Shown here: piece after piece, positions 45,362 through 57,367 of the stretch | Position numbering within the stretch: position 1 is the first letter of the stretch | How the letters are laid out: every line of letters starts with the position of its first letter | Assembly (NCBI RefSeq): GCF_000003855.2 | Contig: NW_003101681.1 | Location: forward strand, 6,313,900-6,377,899 | Length of the DNA stretch: 64,000 bases | Reading direction: 5' to 3' | From: Blastomyces gilchristii SLH14081 | Taxonomy: Eukaryota; Ascomycota; Eurotiomycetes; Onygenales; Ajellomycetaceae | Notes under the pieces: model-generated | The model's database searches: none | The model's input: the letters and a program-made list of their open reading frames with translations, nothing else | What the model was told of the DNA's origin: nothing | Program-made: the position numbers and the translations under genes

Positions 45362-46749
45362 TTGGGGCGAAGAAAAACAGCAGGTATTATTTATTTGTAT
45401 TTAATATGACTTCCAGGCGGGGGCGGGCCAAACCGAGAAATATATGTGTTGTGTGTGTGTGGTGTGTGTGTCATGTACGGTACGGTATGTACGGGCTTGA
45501 TCACAGATACGGCAAGCGAGCAAGCAACTCATTATTATTATTGTTTTTGGGCAGTATTACGCCCGCAATAATATCTACCCATCTCCCAATGTTCCCATAC
45601 ACCATACATACCGAAGTACAGTACAGTACAACTAAGGTGGCTTTCGTCCCGCCAAAGCGTGGAGTTTAGACGGCCACGATGTGCGGCCCGTAACAGGCAC
45701 GTCTCGCCCTGATTGGCCCTGGGCGGCGTAGGTGCCCCAGTCCTTGGCATTCATCCCTTCAGGGCTGCGCACGACCAGCCCCAGCCGCCGATGATAGATA
45801 CGATGGCTGCTTCTTGACCCATACCATACCATACGCCAGCTGTATTATTGGGCAGGGAAGTCGTCCTGTAATCTGTAATATTACATATACACGTACCTGG
45901 GCATTATTATATGATTGTCCAAGTATCAATCGCTGTGACGGCCGGTTTCGTATCCGTATTACTAGGTCCGCTGCCAGTGACACACACACACACGGCTTCT
46001 TCCTTCCCTCTTCAACCCCTCCATTTTTTATTAAATATTAATTAATTATTCGTTCAACCCGCAAACAAGCTCCATCAAACGAAATATCAGAGACTGCTCA
46101 AGAGCCTAACATAATTTATTCATCCTCAGAGAAGGTCTCGGATCCTTGCGCTTGAATTCCAGCAGAAAGCCAACGGAAGAATATTCTGCCGTTTCTTCCC
46201 ATGGATCCTGGATGTCATTATTGAACATGCCGGGCTACATGCATGGCAAACGCTGGAAGCTCGCGGAAATCGCTTAATTAGTTTAACTATCCATCCTTAA
46301 GTTAGTTAACTAGCTACTTATACGTATTATTATTTTATTTATTCATCAATGCGTTGCGTCGCAAGGCTTTTGGGTCATACTATACTCAGGAGCAATGACG
46401 TTCCTAAACTCCAGCCCGGGTTTATTCTTATCATCGCTATGGGAGGAAAAGGGGAAATATCCGCCGATGAATGGATACATGGATGGCTGGGCTGTTGCAC
46501 TGAAGCACAAAACATGACTCAACCCCCTCTGCAGCTGAAATATGTTTGATGGATGGATGGATTAATGATTTTTTAAAGAACTACGGAGTACTACCCTACC
46601 AATATCACAGGAAACGAACAAAGCAGAATTTTTCAAAATTTGTACAGCGCGACTTAAGCATCAGGCAGCAGTGTCATTATTTCTCAAGCCATCACCAGGA
46701 TCTCTCTTCATCTGGCGACGGTTTTATATTTTTGCCCCATCACATCCCA

Positions 46750-46802
46750 TCATCATCATCATCATCATCATCGTCATCGTCATCATCATCCTCCTCCTCC
46801 TC
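46750..46802. repeat. ATC/TCC trinucleotide microsatellite
   Basis: CAT/ATC units with two CGT interruptions, then CTC/TCC units. It is responsible for an artificial polyserine frame. Confidence 0.9.
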
Positions 46803-49206
46803 ACCACGCCCTGGTTGTCATGTCGCGTCCTGTTTTGATAGCTGCCTGGAGGGAGAAACGTGTACCACAACTGAAGTGCGGTATTTTAGCGGATAAGACC
46901 AATTCAAGTTCACGAGAATCATAATCAGCGTATCCTGGAAAACTATCCATCGATCCAAAGCATGCCACTACCTACAAAACAGCAGCCGCTCCCGGAGCCC
47001 TTCTAGCATGCGCCTCCCGTCTGGTCGCGCTAGAGATTTCAGCGATGCCCCTCCCTCCAGAACATTCTCCGCCGGCCTAGTGTCGGGGCGAAAATTAAAA
47101 GATTCCACGAACGGGGGGAGCCCATCATTTGGTCTGTCATTTGTTTTACTCCGCCATATCATCACCACATGCGAAAGGGAATGAGAAGGAAAGGGAATAA
47201 CATTCATCCAATCTTCACCGTCCTCAAAAGATAAATAATTAACTCACGGACTCCACAGGAAATCCATGGATACCATCCCGGGAGTCCCGCAACTCTATGA
47301 TTTAACCTTCGACTCTGCGGAGTGCATCCATGGTTTTGAATACTCTTAACTCTAATTCCACGATGGCTGAAATGGTCCTTTCAAAAACGGGGAAAAGTTC
47401 CCTGCGGAGATATGCGCGGCAAATGTAATGCCCGGATTTAAAGCAAATCCAAAAAAAAAAAAACCCTATGTAGAATATTTTTTTTTTTTCGATCTGAACT
47501 GAGTCCTATGGTTTAAATGGATCACCAACCACGAAAAAGTGCAATCTGCAAGTTACACTCTCTCGTCAGTGCAGGGCGCAAGGGCAACAAGGCTGGAATC
47601 ATCGCGCTGCCAATGGAGTGGTGAGGTCGTATGGTCTCCTACGACGTGTGTGGCCGCCCTGGAGGGGGGATCATATTAAACCCCTGCCCACATGGCGTTT
47701 ACTGCAATAGCATAGCATGACGCACATATCAGAAAGTGGGGGGAGAGTGGTGGTTCGACCAAATCGCTGCGTCGCTGGATCGCTGCAATTCCCCAGGTCA
47801 AACCTCGCACCGAGGCCTTTCCGTACCAACCGGGGATTTGGAGGAATGATATACTTGCACATGTACAGGTACGGAGTAGTTACTGGCCTCTTATGTCTAC
47901 GAACAGTAGATCATGATCATCAGCTTGTTCCTCCTGGCTAGAATCTCCGCCGGCAGGCAAAAAGAGGTGCCCCCCTTCTTATTACAGTACATACATCTAT
48001 ATAATTAGCACGTATATCGAAATCCATTCCGGCTGTACGACGACCGACCGAGCGTGCTGCGGTGCGCCGGTGCCAGGTTGCAGAGCGTTGTGCCCGGCTT
48101 CATCCTAGATGACTGCTCCGTATTTTCTGTGCCCGTTTCGGCAATTAGAGCAGATTTTGCGCTGAATCCGTTACTTAATATTAGGACATTATATTTTAAC
48201 TAACGTGAATGTAGGCTATTTTATATAACCCCCAACTACGAAGTACATGTCATCATTATTCTTGTTTACCCCATGATTCTTCCTCGAGTGTGTTGCTTGT
48301 CGGGAGGGAGGTAGCCCCTTGTTCTTAGTCGCTCGCCCACGGAACCCACCCGTTATAACGGCGCCGCTAGCTGAACTCGGCGGAAATTCCACCACCCGCA
48401 ATTCCAGAAAGCTCGCCATATATGCACGAAATACATCGGGGCCGCGGGGGCGACGAGATTGATACGCGGAGTTTATTTAGCGCGTTAACTTATCCTCCGC
48501 GAAGTTTGCGGGTAAGACCTTTCTTGGAAGGGCGATTAATAAACCACCCGGCATAGTTAAATAGAACGTGCTTTAAATACTTCTTTTCCACTCCCGTTGT
48601 AGTTATAGTTAAAGGCTAAAAGCCACGAATTCCTAACCGCATGGATGTCTTTGTCCGCTGTTCAGACGAAACAACAGACTGTTATTGCATACTGTACACA
48701 CTTTCCCACTTCAGCTGAAGGGTTTATACGACGTTGGCCCCATTGCCTCCCTGATTATACCCTGATCCTTAATGATTGTTTAATGCAATGTTTCTGCGGG
48801 GAAAAAAAAAAAGGAAGTGTGCTAAATATAGAAACATAAAACAGATAGCTTGAACTAGGAACTCTTGTGTCTCCTCTGCCGGGCTGTGTCGTTGCATCTG
48901 ATTCTCTGATTCCCTCAGCACGGGGAGTAGTGTCCGGTTACTAACGCCCCTGTGTTGGAGTCTGTCGGCCTGCTGCCCTGGTGAAGAACTAAATCTGTTC
49001 TGCCCTCGATGGATTACAAGCCTTTTTTTTTTTTTCTGTTTTGTTCTCTCCAACATATCTAACTTGCCTGCTGATGGATATCAAACTAAACGCTAACTGG
49101 GTGTCAAATTAGTTGCGGCCATGTTTTGATCGCCCCCCAAAATGTGGCATACTTCCAACTGAGTTTAAAACAAGGCAAAGATATTGGGGATAGGAAGAAG
49201 GGGGGG

Positions 49207-49241
49207 AGGAGGAGGAGGAGGAGGAGGAGGAGGAGGAGGAG
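49207..49241. repeat. (GGA)n microsatellite
   Basis: About eleven GGA units preceded by a G run. Confidence 0.9.
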
Positions 49242-52200
49242 AGGGGGGTGTACAGACGTTGGTCCGATCTTCAATGCTGTTGAGGCTTTTGTTTGAGTTA
49301 TTTTTTTCTTGTCATACATCTATCCAGCAGTAACTCTACGCACTACGGAGTACAATGAACGTTGACAGTTTCTTCTGCTCAGCCTTATTCTTCCTCTACC
49401 CTGTCATACACCCCATGGCCAATCCATACCAGAAGAAAACAAAAAAAGACGAATGGACACTGGGGGTGTTGGGCGAGAGTTGGGTCCAACTACGACTCCG
49501 CTCCTCAGCTTGTTTCGATAATATAACATTGTTACTCCAACAAGGGAAGCCCAACGTCATTTCTTTCAGTCATCATGGAACCGTCTCTTTCATCAGTCGG
49601 TAACTTTGTTCACAATGTGCAGCTCAATGATAGAGCCTTCTGCTCAAATTAGGCGCTGCTCGTGTTTTCCATTAGGCAGTTTCCAATCATGACGGGAGCT
49701 GTTGTGGGTGGGCTAATTGTTGATTCATCATTGTCACTGTCACTGTCACTGTGACTTTGGCTGTGACCACATGATGATTTGTGATGGCTGGTTCTGGGAT
49801 CTAGAGGCGGTCCTCAGACGGGAAGATATCCAAACCAGGGAACACGGCAAAGGGGTGGTTGGTTGGGGGTTGAAGAAGCCGGTTTGTTGGATCGGGTAAT
49901 TCATGTCATAACAGCCCAACGGTATGATTCATCGGGCAATAAGGGTGAAGAAAGGCAACCGTTTCTTCGATGGAACTTTGTAGAGCCTCAATATCGGTTT
50001 CTCCAAGAAGGGAGATGAGATGGAAGTAGACCGAGCGGGTGTATCCATAAATGGATAGAATAAGATAGTGGGCATTTCTTAAATGCTTCATCGTCTGTTA
50101 TTATTTCCACAAGCCAATAGAAGGGAGGAGACGAGGCATGGATAATCTGCCTGTATTATTGTTGAATATCTTGTTCCGTATCAACTTTCCATTTTCTCGC
50201 TGAACGCATTTTACCGGCTGATGAAGAAGAGGGAGGAGAAGGACTCTGGAGGCCATGTGAACAGGTTCATACCCGGAGAGCCCTAGACAATGCCTGAACA
50301 TTGGCAAGATTGATACATCGGGCGTTCTGACTTGAAGAAGGGATGGGTTTATGCGGTCGTGATTAAAATAACCCAATAACCCAATAAATACGCAGCCACA
50401 CACTTTAAAACATGTCGCGATATTCGCCACCCAACTCAACTCCAACTATTCCTCTCCCAACTGACTTGCAACAACACCAGTTACGCCCCGACATATGGTT
50501 GCCTTACTTTTTCTATTACTTCTTTAAAGTTATTAGACCTAACATAGTTACTCCGTACGAGCGAGGCACTTTTTTCTTACTTTCTTCTTTTCTTTCTCTT
50601 CAGGTATCCAAGCTTTTACCATTCATTCGGACAAAGCCACAGATAGCAGGCCAGGCATAGAAAAGAGTAGGAAACACACACAGTCGCCTTGTGCCTCTCC
50701 TTCGTCCATTCTTACTCGGCGTGACTCATACCAGCTCAAGCCCAAGCGCGGATTGGAGCGTATTCCCGTCTCCCTACATGTTTAACGAGTGGAACGGTAT
50801 TTCTTCTGATGAAACATCAGAATGTTGCAATGATTGGGAACGAGGGCTCATTACTGCAAAACGTCTTCACAGGACAAGCGAGACGCATTTCCCCTTCATC
50901 GAGGGTTGAGGTCGAGGAGAGATAGATAATAGGTCGAGGAGGTCAACTTTTGTGAATCGAAGGGAGCATAGTTTCTAGGCTCCCGCGCCCAATCACATCA
51001 ACCATCTCAGCAGCGAAAATATTTAAACGCCACTGCTAGGAAGCAAAAAGCACGAATGACAATGTATCTTGCACTCCTCATCGAAAATAACAACGGTAGC
51101 AAATATATTACATATATTCCTGCTGTATTGTAATATCAGACTGACTGAAAATTCATGCTGAAGAAATAAAAAAGTAAATATAAGCATTGCAGCCCAGCAT
51201 GACTTGACAAAAACAATGGTAGCCTTATTGGGCAGCAATCCACCTTTGTGGGGAAGATAAGAAAAGACAACAAGGCCGAAAGAAAGCCTGCTACCAACCA
51301 GCCCTTCAGATTATAGATTCTGAATTACTGTAGCAATAGTAGCAAAATAAATAGAAGAAAAGCGGGGGAGGAGAGGAAGTGATGATTTTTTTTTTTTTTC
51401 CCTAATTTTATCCAGGGAGGAATTCGAAAAGCTGTTGAGCAAATCTTGTTGGGCAGACCGACCGAAGTTTCGAAATGATGGAAATTTGAGGGCATCAGGT
51501 AGAAAAGTCGAGGCCTCCTTGTAAAAGACGGTGAGAGTGCATGATGATTGAAATGGGATGAACTGGACTTTGATACAACATAGACAGAAGCTAGGGGAGA
51601 GAAAGTGAGTTTGGAATATGCGCATTTTGTACAGCTGAAAGGGGGGAAAGGGACAAAAGACAAATGGATAAGTAGTAGCATCTGTACGGAGGAGTACTCC
51701 GTACTTCGCACAGAGTTTGAATATAAGACTCGAGATGATGAGGAGGAGGACTTGGAGAGACTTCGACGAGAGTTCTAGGTAACTTTCGGTTGGTTGCAGT
51801 TGTTCGGTAACTATGGTATCCATGGATGTATCTTTCACATAACACAATCACTAACTATGTTAGCAGCTAGCATACTCCGTAGTACCGTATCTTGAGATGA
51901 ATTTTTCCTCGATCTGAACTAGGAACAGAAATCCATCTCTCTCATAGGCCCCATGGCCCAATCTCAGATACCGGCGATATTGGCCACAGAGCACATGTTT
52001 CTGCTCGCCTATGGTTGGAGAAATGGTAACTACTGTGCTTTCTGTGGCCTTCGAGCAGCCAGAGCTGAACCATTTACAACTTCTCCCCCCCGGGTCTGCG
52101 CAAATCATCATGCTCACCTCGAAGCTGAGATATTGGAATAATATATACCAACGGTCTTAAGTTATTGAACTCAAGGGCATGTCTAGCCGTCCGTCCAACT

Positions 52201-54131
52201 TAGCACACACGGCCTATCCAGGATGCCGGGCTCAAGAGTGCAACCCTCGACTGGGATTCGTTTCTGCTTGGTGCGATTGTGCGATGGCTGTATTGTTGTA
52301 ACAATACCAGAATACGTAAGTTACATACATCAATATACGCTGTATGAAACCGAGGTGTAAAATTATACAACATTACATCAAGAAATCAGGTATTTTATGA
52401 TTTCCTAATCTTCACAATTGTTGATCGCCTTTTTATGTTGGGTATCTGCGCAGCGCAGAACAAAAAAGGAAAAAGGAAGAATAATAATATGCTGGAGCTC
52501 GAGGCTGCATGAAGGAAGAAGATTTGGTGGGCACCTACAGCGTATGTGTGTACTTGGATTTATTCAGAGTTTTCCAGGGCATACAGCGTACATACCTTTC
52601 GTTCAACGGGAAGTGTGGGCAACAGGGTTTAACAACACCATCACCCGTCAGAGGGAGAGTACCGCAATAATAATAATAATAGGAGCAGCTGTCACCAAAT
52701 ATCGGAGCAGGGAGGACTGTGGAAAAGGCACATCATCCGCGCCCACTACTACAAAGTGCTCCATCCAAGGCGCATGGAAGGATGGCGGCGGGAACGCTTC
52801 CAACATCCACACCACCCACGACCCTGCGCAGATGCCCATGGCTAACAGAACGGCGCATTTTGGCTTCGGCGGGTTTTGGATCCAGTCCCGGCCCAGACCA
52901 ACGGGCGGCGAACCCTGCAAACCTTCACAGTCCATGTGCAAATTATGCTTTTATAGCTAGCGTCTAGGGCCAGCTCAGCGAATGTTTCTGTGGAAGGTCT
53001 CCGTCGCCGCCGTTTTGCGATTCTTCCTTCGAAGGGAAGGAATGAGGGAAGATGGAAACGTCAAGACACCATGTATCATGTATCATGTACGTGGGTTTGT
53101 TATTATCTGTCTACATGCATGATGTGGGGAGTATTCTTCTTTCCCCCTCGATTAATTATTGTTCCCTTTTTCTCAAACGAAGTGTGGCTTCATCACATCC
53201 TGGGCCAATAACTAACAAATATACCAAACCCCGGCTCCAAACTGATCTGGCTTTTCTTTGTAGCGCGCATAAAAGGGTGGATATTATACGGGATTACATA
53301 TAATCAAATCACATCAAAGAGAAACAAATAAAGAAGAAAGAAAAAGCACTGCAAAGGCCCCCCCGAACGAACAATAATAATAACCCTGATTTGCCGCGAA
53401 GACAAGGAGAGAAGGATGTGCCCATGCATCCCATCCACTGACCGCACCTCTCGCTTTCTTTGCTTTTTTTCTTTGACCCCTGCCTGAGGCTGCGGATTCC
53501 CATTTGGCGCGATGCAACGAACCCATTTTGGCGCCCATCTGTTTTCTTTCCTCCGTATTTCGGGGGGAGCTAAATAATTGCTTTTTTTTTTTAAAAAAAA
53601 AAAAAAAAGAAATTCCCTTTCCTTTTTTCGCTCCTCGAATTTCGCTATTATTATTATCTATTACTCTGTGTGTGTGTGGGTGTCGCTAGCTAGGGCTTGC
53701 TTTCCTGTTTGTAACCCTAATCTGATTCGATCAGATATGGCTGCCCCTCACTGACCGCTCTCTGCAGACTGTGCTTAGAATTCATCATGTTCAACGCAGT
53801 TCTCCGTGCGCGGCGCGTTTGTGCTTTGAAACTTCTGCAGCCTGCAGAGACCAAAGCACACATTTTAAGCGCGCTCTACTAAAATATTATTCGCACCAGT
53901 ATCTTCCTAACTAGGGATTAAGTTATGCGATGCGCATGGCCTAAGGGAGGCTCGGCCACTTCCGCTGCGAACCGAACCGGTGTCGTGCAGCCGCTGGTCG
54001 CGGTGGAGAAAAAGAACCAACCAACCTAAAAACTATTTTGGGTGTGATGGAGAGCCAACGAGGTGGCAATTGACAGTTCATCAAAATAATCATCATCACC
54101 AAGAAATAAAATAGCGTTGGAAATTCAGCAA

Positions 54132-54164
54132 GGATGGATGGATGGATGGATGGATGGATGGATG
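54132..54164. repeat. (GGAT)n tetranucleotide microsatellite
   Basis: About eight GGAT units. Confidence 0.95.
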
Positions 54165-55246
54165 TCCACAGGCGGCTTAGACTAAACCGGAGCGGGGGAC
54201 CACATCCATCGCATTCCAGTTCATCTGATGTGGAATTATTGTTATTGAGGAGGGAAAAAAGGGAAATATCAGCGATTTTGACCAGGCTAGGGGCTAGGGC
54301 TGGCTGTCCGATTTTGATTCTGGTCGGCTGACCCTTCTCTTCTGCAACCGTTCACCACCCTCATCTGAAATACGTATGCAAGGGCGTGGGCAAGGCAGGC
54401 TATAGGAGATTAATCTGCTACACCATCACCGACGCGCTGGTGGCTAGCTTTCGTTCATGAAGACATGGATGGGATGGGGCTTCCATCCTGGAATCATTGA
54501 CTATTGATGTTCTGTCGATTCATTCATTGATTCATTTAATTGAGACGTCGGATGAGTTTACGTCCTCATCCTCTCTTGGCGTGTTTTCACTTAAATTACC
54601 CCGCCATGGTATCTGTGTTTCGTCTTCGCATGACCTCTTGGAGTGGTTTCGATCCGCTATGGAGGGGAGGGGTTGATATTGCGTCATAGTTCACTAACTA
54701 CACAGTAGTTACGAAATCTATGCTCTTTGATTAGCAGGTTGATGATCTGTAAGATTCTGGACAACCAGTTCCGCTTTTATTACTTTTGGTTACTTAGCAT
54801 GATTATTTCTGGTGGTAGCTGGACAGTTTTCTCTCGTTTTCAAAGGCTGGTTGTCGTTTTCGGAAAGAAAATGAAAAAAAGAAAGGTACATGTACATGTA
54901 CAAACAAGGTATGGAAGCAACTCTACTATCCCTCAGCTATGATCAAGCTTTGCATGGTACTACATGAATTGTTTACTAATGTCTAACTACATGTATTTAT
55001 ATCCCATCTAAAATTCCCATTGACTTCCTCAATCACTCTCACTCCCCATTCAAAATAACCCATGCTTATCATACTACGTATGGAGTGCCAAACGTCGTGT
55101 TGTAATTAACTGCTCTTCCCCGGTGGCCTGGAAACCTATCGTGTCTCCCTAGTTCCTCATCACGGAGGTCGGTCGAGCGGTAAGAGGTATCCCGACTCTT
55201 CGAAGTTGTTGCACGCGGACGGAGGGCGGAGTTAAGATATATCATC

Positions 55247-55531
55247 ATGCCTGCCGATAAACCTGCCCGTCGATACATCTTTGATATCGATATTTGCCGT
55301 GGAATGGCGCAAGGTGTGTCGCGTGCTGATACCAGTTCACTTAAACATTATCAGACAATGTCCGGTGAGATGGAAACTTGTGTCCGAAGAGGGTTCGACA
55401 GACCTTGCCTGGAGGCTGGGTGTCTCCATGTGCGGAAAAGCCTACTCGAAACCACATCCATGCACCACGGCATCGCCATATCTATTGATCACAATAACCC
55501 TATAAAATTAAAGAATACGAGAATAATATGA
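55247..55531 (+). other. Small open frame, 94 codons, doubtful
   Basis: Starts MPADKPARRYIFDIDICRGM and ends against the 3' end of the DUF1275 gene. A GTGTGT sequence after residue 22 could be a splice donor. Not recognised, and no supporting partner exon. Confidence 0.2.
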
Positions 55532-55576
55532 ATTCGTCCATATCCCACGCGTTCACGATACTGAGGCTGTTGGATT

Positions 55577-56519
55577 TTACTGCACTTTCACCTGGGCCTG
55601 CTTCCAGAAAAGCCAAATAGCCGATATGGCTAATTTGCACCCCGCGACAATCCACAGAGCGGGCGAAATCCTCCCTGTGCTTTTGGCAAGGAAACCTCCA
55701 ACGACTGCACCCCCAACAACGCCAATGATGGAGGTAATGCGCTGGTTGCGCGCTTTGTTCGTGGTCAATGGCTTCAAGATCCCTGGCTCAGACCCCAGGT
55801 CATAGTAAACGCTTGTCAAGACTGTTGTTGGGAGCTCGGGGAAGGCCAGTAGCCTGCTTACTGCCATTTGGCCCGCGGATTGGAAGGCGAGTAAGGCTAT
55901 TGGGATAAGTTTAAGGAAAGCATCGTTGTCAGTAGCCACGCCAGAATCTTCGATTGCACCTGACTGCAACAGGGCTGCTGCAACGCTGACGAGGAGAGTC
56001 TGAGAGCCGAAATTGACGAGTAGAGTACGTCTGGTTTGGTGTCCAAAGTATCGGGTTTTGGGAAACACTACACTTCCCAAGAAGAAAGAGAAAATTGAAA
56101 CTAAGCCCTTAAGCCAATGGTATGTCGTTTGATCGAGGGTGTCGGATGCTCCCAATCCCATGAAGACGGTGTTTCCTGAGAGTTATGGTGATGTCAACAT
56201 TGGAAACGACTCGTTTTCTATAAAATCCAACATAACAAACATATGTGGATAGTAAAAAATAAAAGGACTTACCCGTCTGCATGCTAACAAAGCAACCCCA
56301 GGCTTTGTAGGCAGAGCTGTCGCTAAGACCTGATAGGAAATAGCAGACTAGAAATATTAGATTTGCATGTTCCGTATTGATGTCCTGAGCTAAATAGCGC
56401 AGGATCGACGGTCTCGAATCTGTATCGACATGTAGTGGTTGCGGGTTTGCTTCCACATCTCTGAGCTCTTCACCATTTGCAGCCTGAGACAAGGTTTCTG
56501 AGTGTGGATTGCCTGCCAT
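55577..56519 (-). CDS. DUF1275 (YoaK-like) membrane protein
   Basis: Two exons, 56519-56273 and 56175-55577 (phase 1), give 281 residues. The hydrophilic N-terminus (about 55 residues) is followed by NLIFLVCYFLSGLSDSSAYKAWGCFVSMQTGNTVFMGLGAS. The GLSDS..., FVSMQTGNT and GLG signature is typical of fungal DUF1275 proteins, and the splice falls inside MQTG/NTVF, which supports the model. Further hydrophobic segments include GLVSIFSFFLGSVVFP, TLLVNFGSQTLLVSVAAALL, IPIALLAFQSAGQMAVSRLL, ITSIIGVVGGAVVGGFLA and ALWIVAGCKLAISAIWLFW; LPTTVLTSVYYDLGS is also conserved. Six to seven membrane helices are likely. The biochemical role of the family is not established. Convergent with the doubtful frame at 55,247. 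Confidence 0.9.
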
Positions 56520-57367
56520 TGTGATATGTGTGTTATGTTCGGTTATACAACACGACACGACTATCCTGAGGTCCTCCCAGCAACCCAATTTGAAAAGGGC
56601 TAAAGGTCTACCCGATAATTATTTTGTGTATAGGCAGGCCCCTGTGTGTTTGACCAGGGGAGCAAGGTTAGGGGAATCTGATCTTGGAAAAGCGCAGAAC
56701 GGTTATTTCTCGCAATGTCTCATCTGTTGAGCAGAGTCTATACACTATGTCTGTGCCTCCTTTCTGTCCATTTCTGATATTTTGGATGCTGCTGTTGTCT
56801 CTCTGTGCGGAAGGAAGAGGGAAGCGACTGTGGAACAAAAAAGGGGTTTGATATCATGTGACCGTGACCACACCCTTTTTTTTGGAGGGGGGGAGAGACG
56901 ACATCCAGCAACCCTAATGCCTTCAGCGCTCACTCATATGACTGGGTAGGATTGATAACAACCAGCGTGACATTCGTATAGTCAAGGGGTGACATGGATT
57001 GCTGAAAAAAATAACCAAAATCGTGCTTGCTTCTTGGTGCAGGTCTTTCGCGTCCGTCCAAACGAACTCAAGGCCCTCCCTCAACCGCTTAAAGGCACTG
57101 GAACAACCAACTAAACGCTATTATTTATATACGGATATACGTCGTAAGTAGTCAGCTACCCTACACCATAGAGACATCTCTATTACTCCGTTCCTTTCGA
57201 CGAAAGGTTTGACATTCTTAGCTGTGTTGAAGGAGTCGCCCCTAAATACCCTGCGTTGTGAAGCGGGTTTCATGTTGGAGTTATTCATAGTATTGGAAGA
57301 AACTGTTGAGTCCAGGTAATTTCGTTGTGAACAGTATCTGGTATGAACAATCCATTACTAAATTCTT
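56520..57367. other. Intergenic, 0.85 kb
   Basis: Upstream of the DUF1275 gene and downstream of the CoA-transferase gene (same strand). No gene seen. Confidence 0.6.

Larger units (their letters stand above)
44667..55576. other. Gene-poor region, about 10.9 kb
   Basis: No gene family could be recognised on either strand. Open frames are under about 180 codons, repeat-driven or in mutually shadowing frames. It contains several microsatellites and half of the window's TACGGAGT/ACTCCGTA octamers (46582, 47870, 49344, 50550, 51696, 51874), plus TACATGTA at 54887, 54893 and 54988. Two small frames are listed separately (44,947 and 55,247). It could be an extended regulatory region, a non-coding transcript locus or decayed DNA. 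Confidence 0.6.

Noticed and set aside
46546..46896. Polyserine ORF
   Set aside because: The open frame is produced by the ATC/TCC microsatellite; no other protein-like content.
51953..52141. 62-codon frame starting MAQSQIPAILATEHMF
   Set aside because: It looks mildly protein-like and has four Cys, but there is no homologue I recognise, no splice partner, and its length is within chance.
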